A stretch of DNA of 64,000 nt, taken from assembly GCF_020567375.1 (NCBI RefSeq), contig NZ_JAJBZM010000002.1, forward strand, positions 712,779 to 776,778, given 5' to 3'. Source of the DNA: Janibacter melonis. GTDB taxonomy: Bacteria; Actinomycetota; Actinomycetes; Actinomycetales; Dermatophilaceae. The translations under genes and the position numbers were made by a program. The notes beneath the pieces were generated by a model. That model saw only the letters and a list, made by a program, of their open reading frames with translations, made no database searches and was not told the origin of the DNA. Shown piece after piece: positions 28,991-40,692 of this stretch (position 1 is its first letter; each line of letters opens with the position of its first letter).

Positions 28991-30319
28991 ATGCACCGCC
29001 GCACCAGCCGACGCCCTAGCACCCGCCCGCGCACGACCGCCGCCCTCGGCGCGGGTCTCGCGCTCGCCATGACGGCCGCGCTGCCCGCGACCGCGAGCCC
29101 CGCCGAGCCCGGCCCCTCGGACGGGGTCGCCGAGCGCTCCACCCGGGCCCTCGAGCCGGTCGCGCCCCGCAGCTCGGCGCCCACGAGCCCGTCGGCCGCC
29201 GAGCGCCGGGGCACCGGGCAGCGGACCTTCGCCAAGCCGGTGCCGCGCAACGGCCCGGCCCGCGACGCGGTGCTCGACGCCAGCCTCGACCGGCTCGTCG
29301 ACGACGGGGCCGTCGGCGTCGTCGCCCGTGTCGACCGCCCCGGGCGCGACTACGCCGGGGCCGCCGGCGTGCGTGACCGGACGAAGCCCGCCACGGCCCG
29401 CGAGGGCGACCGCTTTCGCGTCGCGAGCAACACGAAGTCGATGGTCGCGGTGCTCGTCATGCGCCAGGTCGAGCGGGGCACGTGGTCGCTCGGCACGACC
29501 GTCGACGAGGTGCTGCCGGGCGCGCTGCCCGGGCACGGCGACATCACCGTCGAGGAGCTGCTCAGCCACACCTCGGGGCTGCAGACCGGCACCGACGCCT
29601 CGCTCCTGCGCCAGATGGACGACCCGAGCTCCTGGGACGACTTCTTCGCGGCGACGGGGGCGGACTACACCGACGAGCAGCTCGTCGCCGACGCGGCTGC
29701 GCTGCCGTGGGGCCCGCGGGGCCAGCACCTGTACTCCAACGCCGGCTACGTCCTGCTCGGGATGATGCTGCGCGAGGAGACCGGTCGTGACGTCGGCCAG
29801 CTGCTGCGCACGGAGGTCTTCCGCCCCGCCGGCATGACCCGCTCGAGCTTCGCCACCCGGGTCGGCACCCCCGGCCCGATGCTCGTCGGCGCGTCGAGCA
29901 CCTCGCAGGGCTGGTACTCCGAGGCCGGCTTCAACCCTGACCTCTTCTCCAGCGCCGGCGCGGTCATCTCGACCACCCGCGACCTCGGCCGCTTCACCAA
30001 GGCGGTCAACGACGGCACCCTGCTCAAGAGCTCGACGGTGCGCGAGATGCGCGTCCCGCGCGACGAGATCGGCTGGTACGGCCTGGGCATCTACCGCCTG
30101 CCCGACCCGTGCACGCCGAAGGGGGCGGCGCAGCGCTACCTCTACGGCCACGACGGCGGGTCGTACGGCACGACGAGCATGGCCCTGTCGAGCCCCGACG
30201 GCCGTCGGCAGGTGACCCTGGGCGTCACGGGCCGCTACTTCAGCGAGACCGACCCGACCCAGGCCCAGCCCTTCGACCTCATCGGGCTCTACGACCAGCT
30301 GGCCCGCGCGACCTGCTGA
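28991..30319 (+). CDS. Secreted serine hydrolase, beta-lactamase/DD-peptidase class C fold
   Basis: A 442-residue exported protein. It has an Arg-rich N-terminus, a hydrophobic core (about 18-32) and a likely cleavage after ATASPA. The catalytic set of the family is visible: SxxK as Ser146-Asn-Thr-Lys149, YxN as Tyr248-Ser-Asn250, and HDGG near residue 386 replacing KTG. HTSGLQTG and GYVLLGMMLREETG are further family blocks. Such enzymes act as D-Ala-D-Ala carboxypeptidases, esterases or D-aminopeptidases, and I cannot choose. The start is ATG 28991 with GGGAGAGAG upstream. The next gene follows 55 bases later on the same strand with its own promoter. Confidence 0.87.
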   Translation: MHRRTSRRPSTRPRTTAALGAGLALAMTAALPATASPAEPGPSDGVAERSTRALEPVAPRSSAPTSPSAAERRGTGQRTFAKPVPRNGPARDAVLDASLDRLVDDGAVGVVARVDRPGRDYAGAAGVRDRTKPATAREGDRFRVASNTKSMVAVLVMRQVERGTWSLGTTVDEVLPGALPGHGDITVEELLSHTSGLQTGTDASLLRQMDDPSSWDDFFAATGADYTDEQLVADAAALPWGPRGQHLYSNAGYVLLGMMLREETGRDVGQLLRTEVFRPAGMTRSSFATRVGTPGPMLVGASSTSQGWYSEAGFNPDLFSSAGAVISTTRDLGRFTKAVNDGTLLKSSTVREMRVPRDEIGWYGLGIYRLPDPCTPKGAAQRYLYGHDGGSYGTTSMALSSPDGRRQVTLGVTGRYFSETDPTQAQPFDLIGLYDQLARATC

Positions 30320-30361
30320 CCCCCCTTCGCCCGACGGCTGACGTGCCGGTCGGTGCCGTGC

Positions 30362-30367
30362 TTGGAT
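30362..30367 (+). promoter_or_regulatory. -10 element, leaderless UvrA-like gene
   Basis: TTGGAT, 7 bases before ATG 30375. There is no Shine-Dalgarno sequence in the short interval. Confidence 0.4.
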
Positions 30368-30374
30368 CGCTGTC

Positions 30375-32711
<2,337 letters not shown>

Positions 32712-32760
32712 CCCCCCTTCGCCCCGGGCTGACAAAACCCTGCCAGCAGCACTTCGACGA

Positions 32761-32788
32761 GCCAGGACCCTTTCGAAAGGGTCCTGGC
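32761..32788. terminator. Perfect 28-bp palindrome between convergent genes
   Basis: GCCAGGACCCTTTC followed by its exact reverse complement, with no spacer. Imperfect copies of CCAGCAGC flank it (32741-32751 and 32801-32811), and ACAAAA (32732) could pair with TTTTGT (32812), giving a longer structure. It lies 49 bases after the UvrA-like stop and 80 before the stop of the fusion gene on the other strand, so it may terminate both. A protein-binding palindrome is an alternative. Confidence 0.75.
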
Positions 32789-32867
32789 ACATCAAGACCC
32801 AGCCAGCAGCCTTTTGTAGCCGGGGGGGGTAGCGGGTGGCAGTGCGACGGGAGGACCGGCGAAGGGG

Positions 32868-34634
32868 TCAGAGGGGCAGCTTCATCCCCACGTGGGTGGC
32901 CTCGTAGCCCAGGCGCGCGTAGAAGCGGTGGGCGTCGACGCGGTCGGTGTCGGTCGCGAGCTGTGCCAGCGAGGCACCACGCGCCCGGCCGTGGTCGTGG
33001 GCCCAGGCGAGCATCGCCGTCCCGATGCCCCGGCCGCGCCATGACGAGGCGACACGGACCCCTTCGAGCTCGAGGCGGGTGGCCCCCGCCCGCGACAGCC
33101 CGGGCACGACGCTCAGCTGCACCGTCGCGACGACGGTGCCCTCGTCGTCGCGGACGACCGCGAGGTACTGCGCCGGGTCGCCGGCGATGACGTCGTAGGC
33201 GGCCTCGTAGCGGGTGAGCTCGGGGCTCTCGCGCACGGCCGCGATCGGGTCGTCGGAGAGCAGCCCGACGACGGCCGGCACGTCGGTGCGCCGGGCCCGC
33301 TGCACCCGGTAGCGACGCCCGCCGACCTCGAGCAGCCCGCCCACGGCCTCGCTGGCCTCGGCGCGCAGCTCGGCGACGAGCCGGTCGAGCCAGCGCCCGA
33401 CGTGGTGGCGGGCCTCGTCGGTGTCGGGGTAGCGGCAGCGCAGGTGCAGCCCCGACTCGTCGAGGACGAACCACAGCATGACGCCGTCGGTGCGGATCGC
33501 GGCCCCGACGTACTGCGCCTGCAGCCCACGCGAGTCGACGCGCACCGGCAGCCGGCGCAGGTCGAGCCAGGAGATGGCGAACATGCCCGGCGCGGTCGGC
33601 ATGTCCTCGCCGAGGACGTCGGCGAGCGAGCAGGACCCCAGCCGCACGGCCTCGCGCACGGCTGCGGCGGCGGCGCGGGGAGAGGGGTCGTCGCTCGTGA
33701 GCACCGAGTTCGTGATGAACCACCCGGCGGAGTCGTGCCATCGCGGCTCGTAGCGGCTGTGCACGGGGAAGACCGCGCGCAGCGGCCGGTCGGCGAGCTC
33801 GCGCGTCACCCGGGTCATCGCGGCGACGACGAGCGAGAGCGTCGAGACGCCCTCCTCGGCGGCGCGCACCCCGAGGGCCGCGCTCGCGTCGACGTCGAGG
33901 ACGTCGCGCACCTCGACCCGCTCGGGCTGCGGGGAGTCGCCCGGTCCGAGCGGCAGCGGGAAGCACGGCATGACCCCGCCGGCGCCGCGCATCACCTCGG
34001 CCCACCGCGCCCGCAGGTCGTCGTCGACCGGCGGCCGCTCGGCGAGGGCAGCCGTGTGCTCGGCGAAGTCGGGCGGCGCGGGCGTGCCGTCGAAGGGAGT
34101 CCGTCCGCCGCGCACGGCCTCGAGCGCCGCGAGCAGGTCGCGGGCGAGGACGAGCATCGACCACATGTCGACGTGCGAGTGGTCGGCGGCGACGACGACC
34201 GTCTGGCCGTCGGCGGTCTCGAGCAGGCACAGGCGGTGCGACGGCAGGGCGAAGGGGGTGCACGTCGCGTCGAGGACGCGGCGCAGGGCGTCCTCGACGG
34301 CCTGGCCCGGGGCGACGGGGTGCTCGACCCAGCGCCCGTCCCCGATCTCGACCTCGCGCAGCACCGGCCCGTCCGGACCGGGCTCGGCGACCGTGCGCAG
34401 CGTCCCGTGCCGCTGCACCACGGCACGCCACGCGGCGGCGAGCTCGTCGGCCGGGGGCGACTGGGGCAGGCGGAAGGACAGCGCCATCCACGACCCGGGG
34501 CGCTCCCCCTCGCCGACGTGCCGGCGCTGGTCGAAGGAGATCGGCCGCAGCCGCTCGGTCGGCACGACGTCGAGGTCGTACCCGCTGAGGTGCCCGAAGG
34601 GCAGTCGCAGCTGCGCGATGTTGGTCAGCCGCAT
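32868..34634 (-). CDS. Condensation-domain/GNAT acetyltransferase fusion
   Basis: A 588-residue two-domain protein. Residues 1-430 resemble the condensation/PapA acyltransferase superfamily: DHSHVDMW (151-158) supplies the catalytic HxxxD as His152 and Asp156 of a degenerate HHxxxDG, and the GWFITNS segment (304-310) matches the conserved G-F-N motif of the second lobe. Residues 440-588 are a GNAT domain with acetyl-CoA loop RGRGIGTA (533-540) and a usual end FYARLGYEA. Both domains transfer acyl groups to amines or alcohols. I do not know a named family with this order. The start is ATG 34634, with TAGGGT 7 bases upstream. It faces away from an alpha/beta hydrolase gene 53 bases away. Confidence 0.75.
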   Translation of the reverse strand: MRLTNIAQLRLPFGHLSGYDLDVVPTERLRPISFDQRRHVGEGERPGSWMALSFRLPQSPPADELAAAWRAVVQRHGTLRTVAEPGPDGPVLREVEIGDGRWVEHPVAPGQAVEDALRRVLDATCTPFALPSHRLCLLETADGQTVVVAADHSHVDMWSMLVLARDLLAALEAVRGGRTPFDGTPAPPDFAEHTAALAERPPVDDDLRARWAEVMRGAGGVMPCFPLPLGPGDSPQPERVEVRDVLDVDASAALGVRAAEEGVSTLSLVVAAMTRVTRELADRPLRAVFPVHSRYEPRWHDSAGWFITNSVLTSDDPSPRAAAAAVREAVRLGSCSLADVLGEDMPTAPGMFAISWLDLRRLPVRVDSRGLQAQYVGAAIRTDGVMLWFVLDESGLHLRCRYPDTDEARHHVGRWLDRLVAELRAEASEAVGGLLEVGGRRYRVQRARRTDVPAVVGLLSDDPIAAVRESPELTRYEAAYDVIAGDPAQYLAVVRDDEGTVVATVQLSVVPGLSRAGATRLELEGVRVASSWRGRGIGTAMLAWAHDHGRARGASLAQLATDTDRVDAHRFYARLGYEATHVGMKLPL

Positions 34635-34641
34635 GCGCCGT

Positions 34642-34647
34642 ACCCTA
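34642..34647 (-). promoter_or_regulatory. -10 element, leaderless condensation/GNAT gene
   Basis: TAGGGT on the minus strand, 7 bases from the ATG. The complementary strand reads ACCCTA, and the overlapping TACCCT (34641-34646) could serve the divergent hydrolase gene. Confidence 0.45.
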
Positions 34648-34686
34648 TGCCTCACCTCACGCCCGAGGACGACGACAGGAGCCACC

Positions 34687-35466
34687 GTGCCGCGCTTCGC
34701 CCTCCCCGGTGCCGAGCTCGACTGGGAGCTGAGCGACGAGGGCGGCGCCCCGGTCGTCCAGCTCCACGGCCTGACGTCGAGCCGCTACCGCGACCGTCTG
34801 CTCGGGGTCGACCTCGGCCTCGGGCTGAGCGGCACCCGGCTGCTGCGCTACGACGCCCGTGGTCACGGACGCTCGACCGGCCGGGCCGTGCCCGAGGACT
34901 ACCGGTGGGACGCGCTCGCGCACGACCTGCTCGCGCTGCTCGACCACGTCTTCCCCGGCGAGGCGGTCCACGGCGTCGGGCCGTCGATGGGCTGCGGCAC
35001 CCTCCTGCACGCGATCGCCCTCGACCCCGGGCGCTTCCGCGGGCTCACCCTCGTCGTGCCCGCGACGGCGTGGGAGACCCGGGCCGCCCGGGCCGCCGAG
35101 TACCGCGCGAGCGCCGACGTCGTCGAGCAGCAGGGCTTCGAGACCTTCGCCGCCCTCGGGGCGCTCGCGCCGCGACCGCCGGCGACCGTCGGCACCCCGA
35201 TCACCCAGCCCGACGTGCCCAAGGAGCTGCTGCCGACGCTCTTCCGCGGCGCGGCCCTCACCGACCTGCCGCCGCGCGAGGTCGTCGCGAGGGTGGCGGT
35301 GCCGACGACGGTCATGGCGTGGGTCGACGACCCGGCCCACCCGGTGAGCTCGGCGGAGGCGATCGCGGGCCTGGTGCGGGGCAGCCGGATCGTCCTCGCG
35401 CGCACCCCGCAGGACGTCGCGCGGTGGCCGGCGATGCTCCATGAGCAGGTCCTCGAGACGCGCTGA
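34687..35466 (+). CDS. Alpha/beta-fold hydrolase
   Basis: A 259-residue hydrolase. QLHGLTSSRYRDRLL (oxyanion region), YDARGHGRSTGR and the nucleophile elbow GPSMGCGT (Ser in GxSxG, about residue 101) are clear. A late His near DDPAHPVSSAE may complete the triad, though its position is less certain. Closest overall to 3-oxoadipate enol-lactonase-like or lipase-like hydrolases, with no catabolic neighbours to pick a substrate. The GTG start has ACAGGAG (34676-34682) upstream. It is divergent from the condensation/GNAT fusion gene and shares its promoter region. Confidence 0.82.
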   Translation: MPRFALPGAELDWELSDEGGAPVVQLHGLTSSRYRDRLLGVDLGLGLSGTRLLRYDARGHGRSTGRAVPEDYRWDALAHDLLALLDHVFPGEAVHGVGPSMGCGTLLHAIALDPGRFRGLTLVVPATAWETRAARAAEYRASADVVEQQGFETFAALGALAPRPPATVGTPITQPDVPKELLPTLFRGAALTDLPPREVVARVAVPTTVMAWVDDPAHPVSSAEAIAGLVRGSRIVLARTPQDVARWPAMLHEQVLETR

Positions 35467-35509
35467 GCACTCGCCTCGACGGGGGTCGTCGAGGTGGGAT
35501 GGTGACCCC

Positions 35510-36655
35510 ATGAGGTCCTACTGCGCGGTCCACGTCGACGTCGGCTACCTGCTCGCCTCGGCGGCGACGTACGTCACCGGCAGCTCCCTGCGCCGCGGGG
35601 TGGTCGTCGACTACCCGACCCTCATCGCCCGTCTCGTCGAGCAGGCCGAGACCGACTCCGGCCTGCCGCTGCTCCGGGTCAACTGGTACGACTCCGGTGC
35701 CCGCCCCGGCGGGATGCCCGACTACCAGCAGGAGGAGATCGGCCTGCTGCCGCGGGTCAAGCTGCGCCTGGGCCGGCTGTCGTACTCCGGCGACCAGAAG
35801 GGCGTCGACATCCGGATCGGGCTCGACCTCGCGATCCAGGGGCGCAACCGCGTCGCCGACGCCGTCTACCTCGTCTCCGGCGACGACGACCTCACCGAGG
35901 CCGTCGAGGAGGCGCAGAGCCACGGGGTGCAGGTCGTCCTGCTCGCCGTCGCCGATCGCGCCGGCCGCCCCCACGGCGTCTCGAAGCACCTGCGCCGCGC
36001 GGTCGACGGGCTGCTGCTCGTCGGGCCCGAGACGATCGAGGCCACCGTGCGCTCCGTCGCGATCCCGGAGGAGCTGCTCCCCGAGGGGGCGAAGGGGGAG
36101 ACCCTCGAGGAGGAGTGCGCGGCCGTCGCGCCCGAGGGCGTCGACGAGGTCATGCCGGCGGCGGTGGACGACGAGGAGCCGGGCGAGCCGGCCGCCGACC
36201 CCGTCGAGACGGGGACGGCACCCCCTTCGCCCGCTCCCCCTTCGCCCGCTCCCGTGCCGGTGGCCGCGGCCGAGGCGACGCCCTCGCCCGCGACGGACGG
36301 GGCGCCGCGGCCGGGTCTGCCGAGCCCCGCGGTCTTCGCCCGGCGGCGGGCGACCGCGCTCGTGCTGCCCGGGGCCGACATGCACATGGAGGTCGCCGTC
36401 GACCCCGAGCTCGGGGTCACCGAGGAGGTCGTCGACGGCGTCGCGAAGCGTCTCGTCGCGTCGTGGTGCGCGACCTCGACGCCCGAGCAGCTCGCCGAGC
36501 TGCGGCGCGCGGCGCCGACCCTGCCCGCCGAGCTCGACCGGGCCCTGCTCGTCGACCTCGCGAGCCGCACCCAGGACCACCACGTCGACGACGAGGCCCG
36601 TCAGCACCTGCGCGACCGCTTCTGGGTGCACGTCGGGCGCGTCCGCATGGAGTGA
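35510..36655 (+). CDS. NYN-domain (PIN-like) putative ribonuclease
   Basis: A 381-residue protein. Residues 1-180 form a NYN domain with the acidic residues expected for metal binding: Asp10 (HVDVGYLL), the pair in KGVDIRIGLDLA (about 100) and SGDDDLTEA (about 125). Family proteins are single-strand RNases or RNA-binding relatives of LabA/Limkain-b1. Residues 200-280 are an acidic, Pro/Ala-rich linker with PPSPAP repeats encoded by two adjacent CCCCTTCG octamers. A small C-terminal helical region follows. ATG 35510 lies 9 bases after TGGGAT. The stop codon lies inside a terminator hairpin. Confidence 0.82.
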   Translation: MRSYCAVHVDVGYLLASAATYVTGSSLRRGVVVDYPTLIARLVEQAETDSGLPLLRVNWYDSGARPGGMPDYQQEEIGLLPRVKLRLGRLSYSGDQKGVDIRIGLDLAIQGRNRVADAVYLVSGDDDLTEAVEEAQSHGVQVVLLAVADRAGRPHGVSKHLRRAVDGLLLVGPETIEATVRSVAIPEELLPEGAKGETLEEECAAVAPEGVDEVMPAAVDDEEPGEPAADPVETGTAPPSPAPPSPAPVPVAAAEATPSPATDGAPRPGLPSPAVFARRRATALVLPGADMHMEVAVDPELGVTEEVVDGVAKRLVASWCATSTPEQLAELRRAAPTLPAELDRALLVDLASRTQDHHVDDEARQHLRDRFWVHVGRVRME

Positions 36656-36686
36656 CCCGACGTGGGGTCACCCGGCGGACGCGCCC
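36635..36686. terminator. Terminator hairpin that includes the NYN gene stop codon
   Basis: The 12-base arms GGGCGCGTCCGC (36635-36646) and GCGGACGCGCCC (36675-36686) are perfect complements. Inside them TGACCC and GGGTCA form a second stem. The TGA at 36653-36655 lies in this inner stem. The structure ends 28 bases before the stop of the convergent oxidoreductase gene and can serve both. Confidence 0.75.
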
Positions 36687-36713
36687 GGGGTGGTGCGGTG
36701 AGGCGTGAGCCTT

Positions 36714-37732
<1,019 letters not shown>

Positions 37733-37733
<1 letters not shown>

Positions 37734-38155
37734 CAGTCCTGGGCGACCGTGACGGTCACGTCGATGTTGCCGCGGGTCGCGTTGCTGTAGGGGCAGACCT
37801 GGTGCGCGGCGTCGGCGAGCTGCTGGGCGGCCTCGGCGTCGAGGGCCGGGAGGGTCACCTCGAGCTCGACGGCGAGCTGGAAGCCCCCGTCGTCGGTCGG
37901 GCCGATGTGGACGCGCGAGCCGACGGAGGAGTTGCTGACGTCGGCCTTCGTGCGGCGGGCCACGGCCTGGAGCGCGGAGTGGAAGCAGGCCGCGTAGCCG
38001 AGCGCGAAGAGCTGCTCGGGGTTGGCGCCCTGGCCGCTGCCGCCCATCTCGGTGGGGATGGCCATGTCGAGGTCGAGGCTGCCGTCCGCGGTGCGCGCGT
38101 GGCCGTCGCGGCCGGCGCCGGTGGCAAGGGCCTCAGCGGTGTAGAGGGTCTTCAT
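37733..38155 (-). CDS. ohr: Organic hydroperoxide resistance protein (Ohr/OsmC family)
   Basis: A 140-residue peroxidase that reduces organic hydroperoxides with lipoyl-linked thiols. Both catalytic cysteines are in their expected contexts: Cys57 in YAACFHSAL and Cys121 in VCPYSNATRGNI. LYTAEALATGAGRDG at the N-terminus fits Ohr rather than OsmC. The start overlaps the stop of the MarR-type gene before it (ATGA), and the oxidoreductase follows with a one-base overlap, giving a three-gene operon. Confidence 0.94.
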
Positions 38156-38631
38156 GATGATGCTCCTTCGTGGGACAAGGGGGTGGTGGTCTGGTCGGCA
38201 GGGGCGCCGGAGGCCGCGTCGCAGAAGCGGCGGGCGAGGCTGCGCAGCATGCTCAGCTCGTCGGGGGTCATGTCGACGGCCGCGAAGACGCGCCGCTGCA
38301 GGGCGGCGATCTCGTGCTCGAGCTCGTGACCGTGCTCGGTGAGGTGCACGGTGACCTGACGGGCGTCGGTGCTCTCGCGACGACGCTCGACGAGGCCGAG
38401 CGAGACCATGCGGGTGAGCAGGGGCGAGAGCGTGCCGCTGTCGAGGCGGAGCGCGGTGCCGAGCTCGGAGACGGCCTGGCCGTCGCGCTCCCACAGGGCG
38501 AGGAGGGTGACGTACTGCGTGTAGGTCAGCCCGAGGTCGGCGAGCGACTCCCGGTAGGCCGAGGTCGCCGCCCGCGACGCCGAGTACAGGGCGAAGCAGA
38601 GCTGCTCGTCGAGGGGGTGGGAGTCGGCCAT
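38152..38631 (-). CDS. ohrR: OhrR-type MarR-family peroxide-sensing repressor
   Basis: A 159-residue winged-helix regulator. The redox-sensing Cys12 lies in QLCFALYSASR, as in OhrR proteins. LGLTYTQYVTLLALWE, LGTALRLDSGTLSPLLTRM (recognition helix region) and RQVTVHLTEHG are MarR-family blocks. Oxidation of the Cys by organic peroxides is expected to release the operator and induce ohr. I chose ATG 38631 because the longer frame runs into the operator. CAATCT at 38640-38645 (minus strand) lies 8 bases upstream. Confidence 0.92.
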   Translation of the reverse strand: MADSHPLDEQLCFALYSASRAATSAYRESLADLGLTYTQYVTLLALWERDGQAVSELGTALRLDSGTLSPLLTRMVSLGLVERRRESTDARQVTVHLTEHGHELEHEIAALQRRVFAAVDMTPDELSMLRSLARRFCDAASGAPADQTTTPLSHEGASS

Positions 38632-38642
38632 GCACACAAAGA

Positions 38643-38674
38643 TTGCACACAACTGAGTTGTGCGCAACTCAGTT
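38643..38674. promoter_or_regulatory. Candidate OhrR operator (two overlapping palindromes)
   Basis: TTGCACACAACT (38643-38654) and AGTTGTGCGCAA (38656-38667) form a near-perfect inverted repeat with one mismatch. AACTGAGTTG (38651-38660) and CAACTCAGTT (38665-38674) form a second, perfect one. Together they cover the probable ohrR -10 hexamer (38640-38645), as expected for autorepression. Confidence 0.75.
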
Positions 38675-38688
38675 GGTGGGGAAGGGGT

Positions 38689-38733
38689 GGTGGTCTCGAG
38701 GCTCGGGCGCAGAGCGCCCTCGCACCTCGACCA
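38689..38733 (-). repeat. Dispersed TGGTCGAGGTGCGAG-type repeat, copy 1 (reverse)
   Basis: Reverse-oriented copy of the repeat found three times at 61.3-61.5 kb: it starts GGTGGTCTCGAGGCTCG, ends CTCGCACCTCGACCA and has the variable self-complementary centre GGGCGCAGAGCGCC. It lies between the ohrR operator and the topoisomerase stop codon. Confidence 0.75.
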
Positions 38734-38746
38734 TCGAGGGGCGCTG

Positions 38747-39748
38747 CTATGCCTCGGCGAGGAGGGCGCGGACGGCGCGCTCGACGACGGCCTGCTCCTG
38801 GGCGGGGGTGCGCGGGCGCCGGGCGCGGGGGACCGTGAGGACGCGGCCCTCCTCGTAGAGGTCGATGACCCGCGGGTCGATGTAGGACTTCCGCGCGATC
38901 GTCGGGGTGTTGCCGAGGTAGTCGGCGACCTGCTCGACGGCCTGCTTGATCGCCCGGCGACGAGAGGCCTGGGTCCGGCCGTCCTCGCTCGACTGCGAGA
39001 GGGCGACGGCCGCGTGCACCGTCGCGTGCCACGTGCGGAAGTCCTTGGCCGTCACCTCCCCGCGGAAGAGCTCGGCGAGGTAGCCGTTGACCATCGCGGC
39101 GTCGAGGTCGCTCCACAGCCGCCCGTCCTTGTAGACGAGCAGCCGGTCGGAGCCGCCGCGTCGGCCGCGCATCACCTGCAGCGAGGCGGCGACGTCGACG
39201 TCCTCGACGGTGATCGACTGCTGGATACCGCCCTTGCCGACGAAGGTGAAGAGCAGCGCCCCCTTCGCCCGGCGCACGTGCGTGCGCTGCAGCGTCGTCA
39301 GCCCGAAGGACCCGTGCTCGTCGGTGTAGCTCTCGCTGCCGATCCGGAAGTAGCCGAGGTCGAGCAGGCGTACCGCGGTCGCCGTCGCCCGCGTGATCGG
39401 CATGCCGTCGAGCGCGAGGTCGAGAGCGAGCTGCTTGCGCACACGCGGGAGCCGGGCCGCCGCGGCGAGCACCCGGTCGTGCTTCGCGGCGTCGCGCTTC
39501 TCGCGCCAGTGCGGGTGGTAGAGGTACTGCCGCCGCCCGGCCGCGTCGGTGCCGACGGCCTGGATGTGCCCGTTGGCGAAGGGGGAGATCCACACCTGCT
39601 CCCACGCGGGCGGGATGGCGAGCGCCCGGATCCGCGCGACGTCCTCGGCCGACAGCCGCTGCCCGTCCGCGTCGACGTAGGAGAAGCCCCGCCCGGCACG
39701 CCGGCGGGTCCACCCCTTCGCGCTCGGCGACACGGTCCGCAGCCTCAT
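38747..39748 (-). CDS. Type IB DNA topoisomerase
   Basis: A 333-residue poxvirus/bacterial-type topoisomerase IB that relaxes supercoils through a 3'-phosphotyrosyl intermediate. The N-terminal clamp ends near FANGHIQAVGTDAAGRRQYLYHPHW (in part). The catalytic domain has RIGSESY (about 135), FVGKGG with the catalytic Lys (about 172), and the nucleophile Tyr289 in ARKSYIDP. Length and order match the family. The start is ATG 39748, with CATCAT 6 bases upstream. Function in the cell is not established in most bacteria. Confidence 0.9.
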   Translation of the reverse strand: MRLRTVSPSAKGWTRRRAGRGFSYVDADGQRLSAEDVARIRALAIPPAWEQVWISPFANGHIQAVGTDAAGRRQYLYHPHWREKRDAAKHDRVLAAAARLPRVRKQLALDLALDGMPITRATATAVRLLDLGYFRIGSESYTDEHGSFGLTTLQRTHVRRAKGALLFTFVGKGGIQQSITVEDVDVAASLQVMRGRRGGSDRLLVYKDGRLWSDLDAAMVNGYLAELFRGEVTAKDFRTWHATVHAAVALSQSSEDGRTQASRRRAIKQAVEQVADYLGNTPTIARKSYIDPRVIDLYEEGRVLTVPRARRPRTPAQEQAVVERAVRALLAEA

Positions 39749-39866
39749 CGCTCGATGATGGCAGCGCGGGAGGCTCCGGACGGCCGGTGCGAAGGGGGGG
39801 CGTCCAGGGTTCGGAGGACGCCGCTGGTGGTCTTCCGGTCGGACCTCGGCGCCGGGGCTCCCTCGC

Positions 39867-40610
39867 TCAGCCCGTGCGGTGCACCTTGTGCGCAGCGGCC
39901 TGCGCGAGCGGGCGCACGGTGAGCTTGTCGACGTTGACGTGGTGGGGGAGCGCGGCGACCCACGACACGCACTCGGCGACGTCCTCCTGGGTGAGCGGCT
40001 CCTCGACGCCCGCGTAGACCGCATCGGCCCTGGCCTGGTCGCCGTCGAAGCGCACGAGCGAGAACTCGTCGGAGCGCACCATCCCGGGCGCGATGTCGCA
40101 CACCCGCACCGGCTCGCCGTTGAGCTCGAGCCGCAGCGCGTCGGCGACGAAGGCCTCGGCGGCCTTCGCCCCGCAGTACCCCGCCCCGCCCTCGTAGGCC
40201 ACGTGCGCCGCGACGGAGGTGATCATGACGACGGTGCCGCGGCCGGAGCGCAGGGCGGGCAGCAGGGCCTTCGTCACGGCGACCGTCCCGATGACGTTCG
40301 TCTCGTACATCGCGCGCCACGCGTCGAGGTCGGCGTCGGCGACCGGCTCGAGCCCGAGGGCGCCGCCGGCGTTGTTGACGAGGAGGGCGACCTGCGGCCC
40401 CGCGGCCTCGGCGAGCGCCGCGACGTCGTCGGCCTTCGTCACGTCGCACGTCACCGCGCGCCCGCCGATCTCAGCCGCGAGCGCTTCGATGCGCTCGGTG
40501 CGTCGGGCCGCGAGGACCACGTCGTACCCGTCGGCGGCGAGGCGCTGCGCGCACGCCTTGCCGATCCCGCTGCTCGCCCCGGTCACCACTGCCACGCCAC
40601 GTGAGGTCAT
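39867..40610 (-). CDS. Short-chain dehydrogenase/reductase
   Basis: A 247-residue Rossmann oxidoreductase. The cofactor motif is TGASSGIG (about 9-16), then LLVNNAGGALG. The catalytic residues are Ser of MITSVAAH with Tyr and Lys of YCGAKAA (a YxxxK). An Arg pair after the second strand (LAARRTERI) suggests NADP(H). Similar to the YdfG/3-hydroxy acid dehydrogenase group, but the substrate is open. ATG 40610 is set by TAGGCT 7 bases upstream; the longer frame is rejected. Confidence 0.88.
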   Translation of the reverse strand: MTSRGVAVVTGASSGIGKACAQRLAADGYDVVLAARRTERIEALAAEIGGRAVTCDVTKADDVAALAEAAGPQVALLVNNAGGALGLEPVADADLDAWRAMYETNVIGTVAVTKALLPALRSGRGTVVMITSVAAHVAYEGGAGYCGAKAAEAFVADALRLELNGEPVRVCDIAPGMVRSDEFSLVRFDGDQARADAVYAGVEEPLTQEDVAECVSWVAALPHHVNVDKLTVRPLAQAAAHKVHRTG

Positions 40611-40617
40611 GGGCGCG

Positions 40618-40623
40618 AGCCTA
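40618..40623 (-). promoter_or_regulatory. -10 element, leaderless SDR gene
   Basis: TAGGCT on the minus strand, 7 bases from the ATG start. Confidence 0.5.
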
Positions 40624-40692
40624 GGACCGGGTGGCCGAGACCTCGACGCGGGTCGTGCGGGTGAGGCGCAGGGCATGTCGATCGGAGACTCG

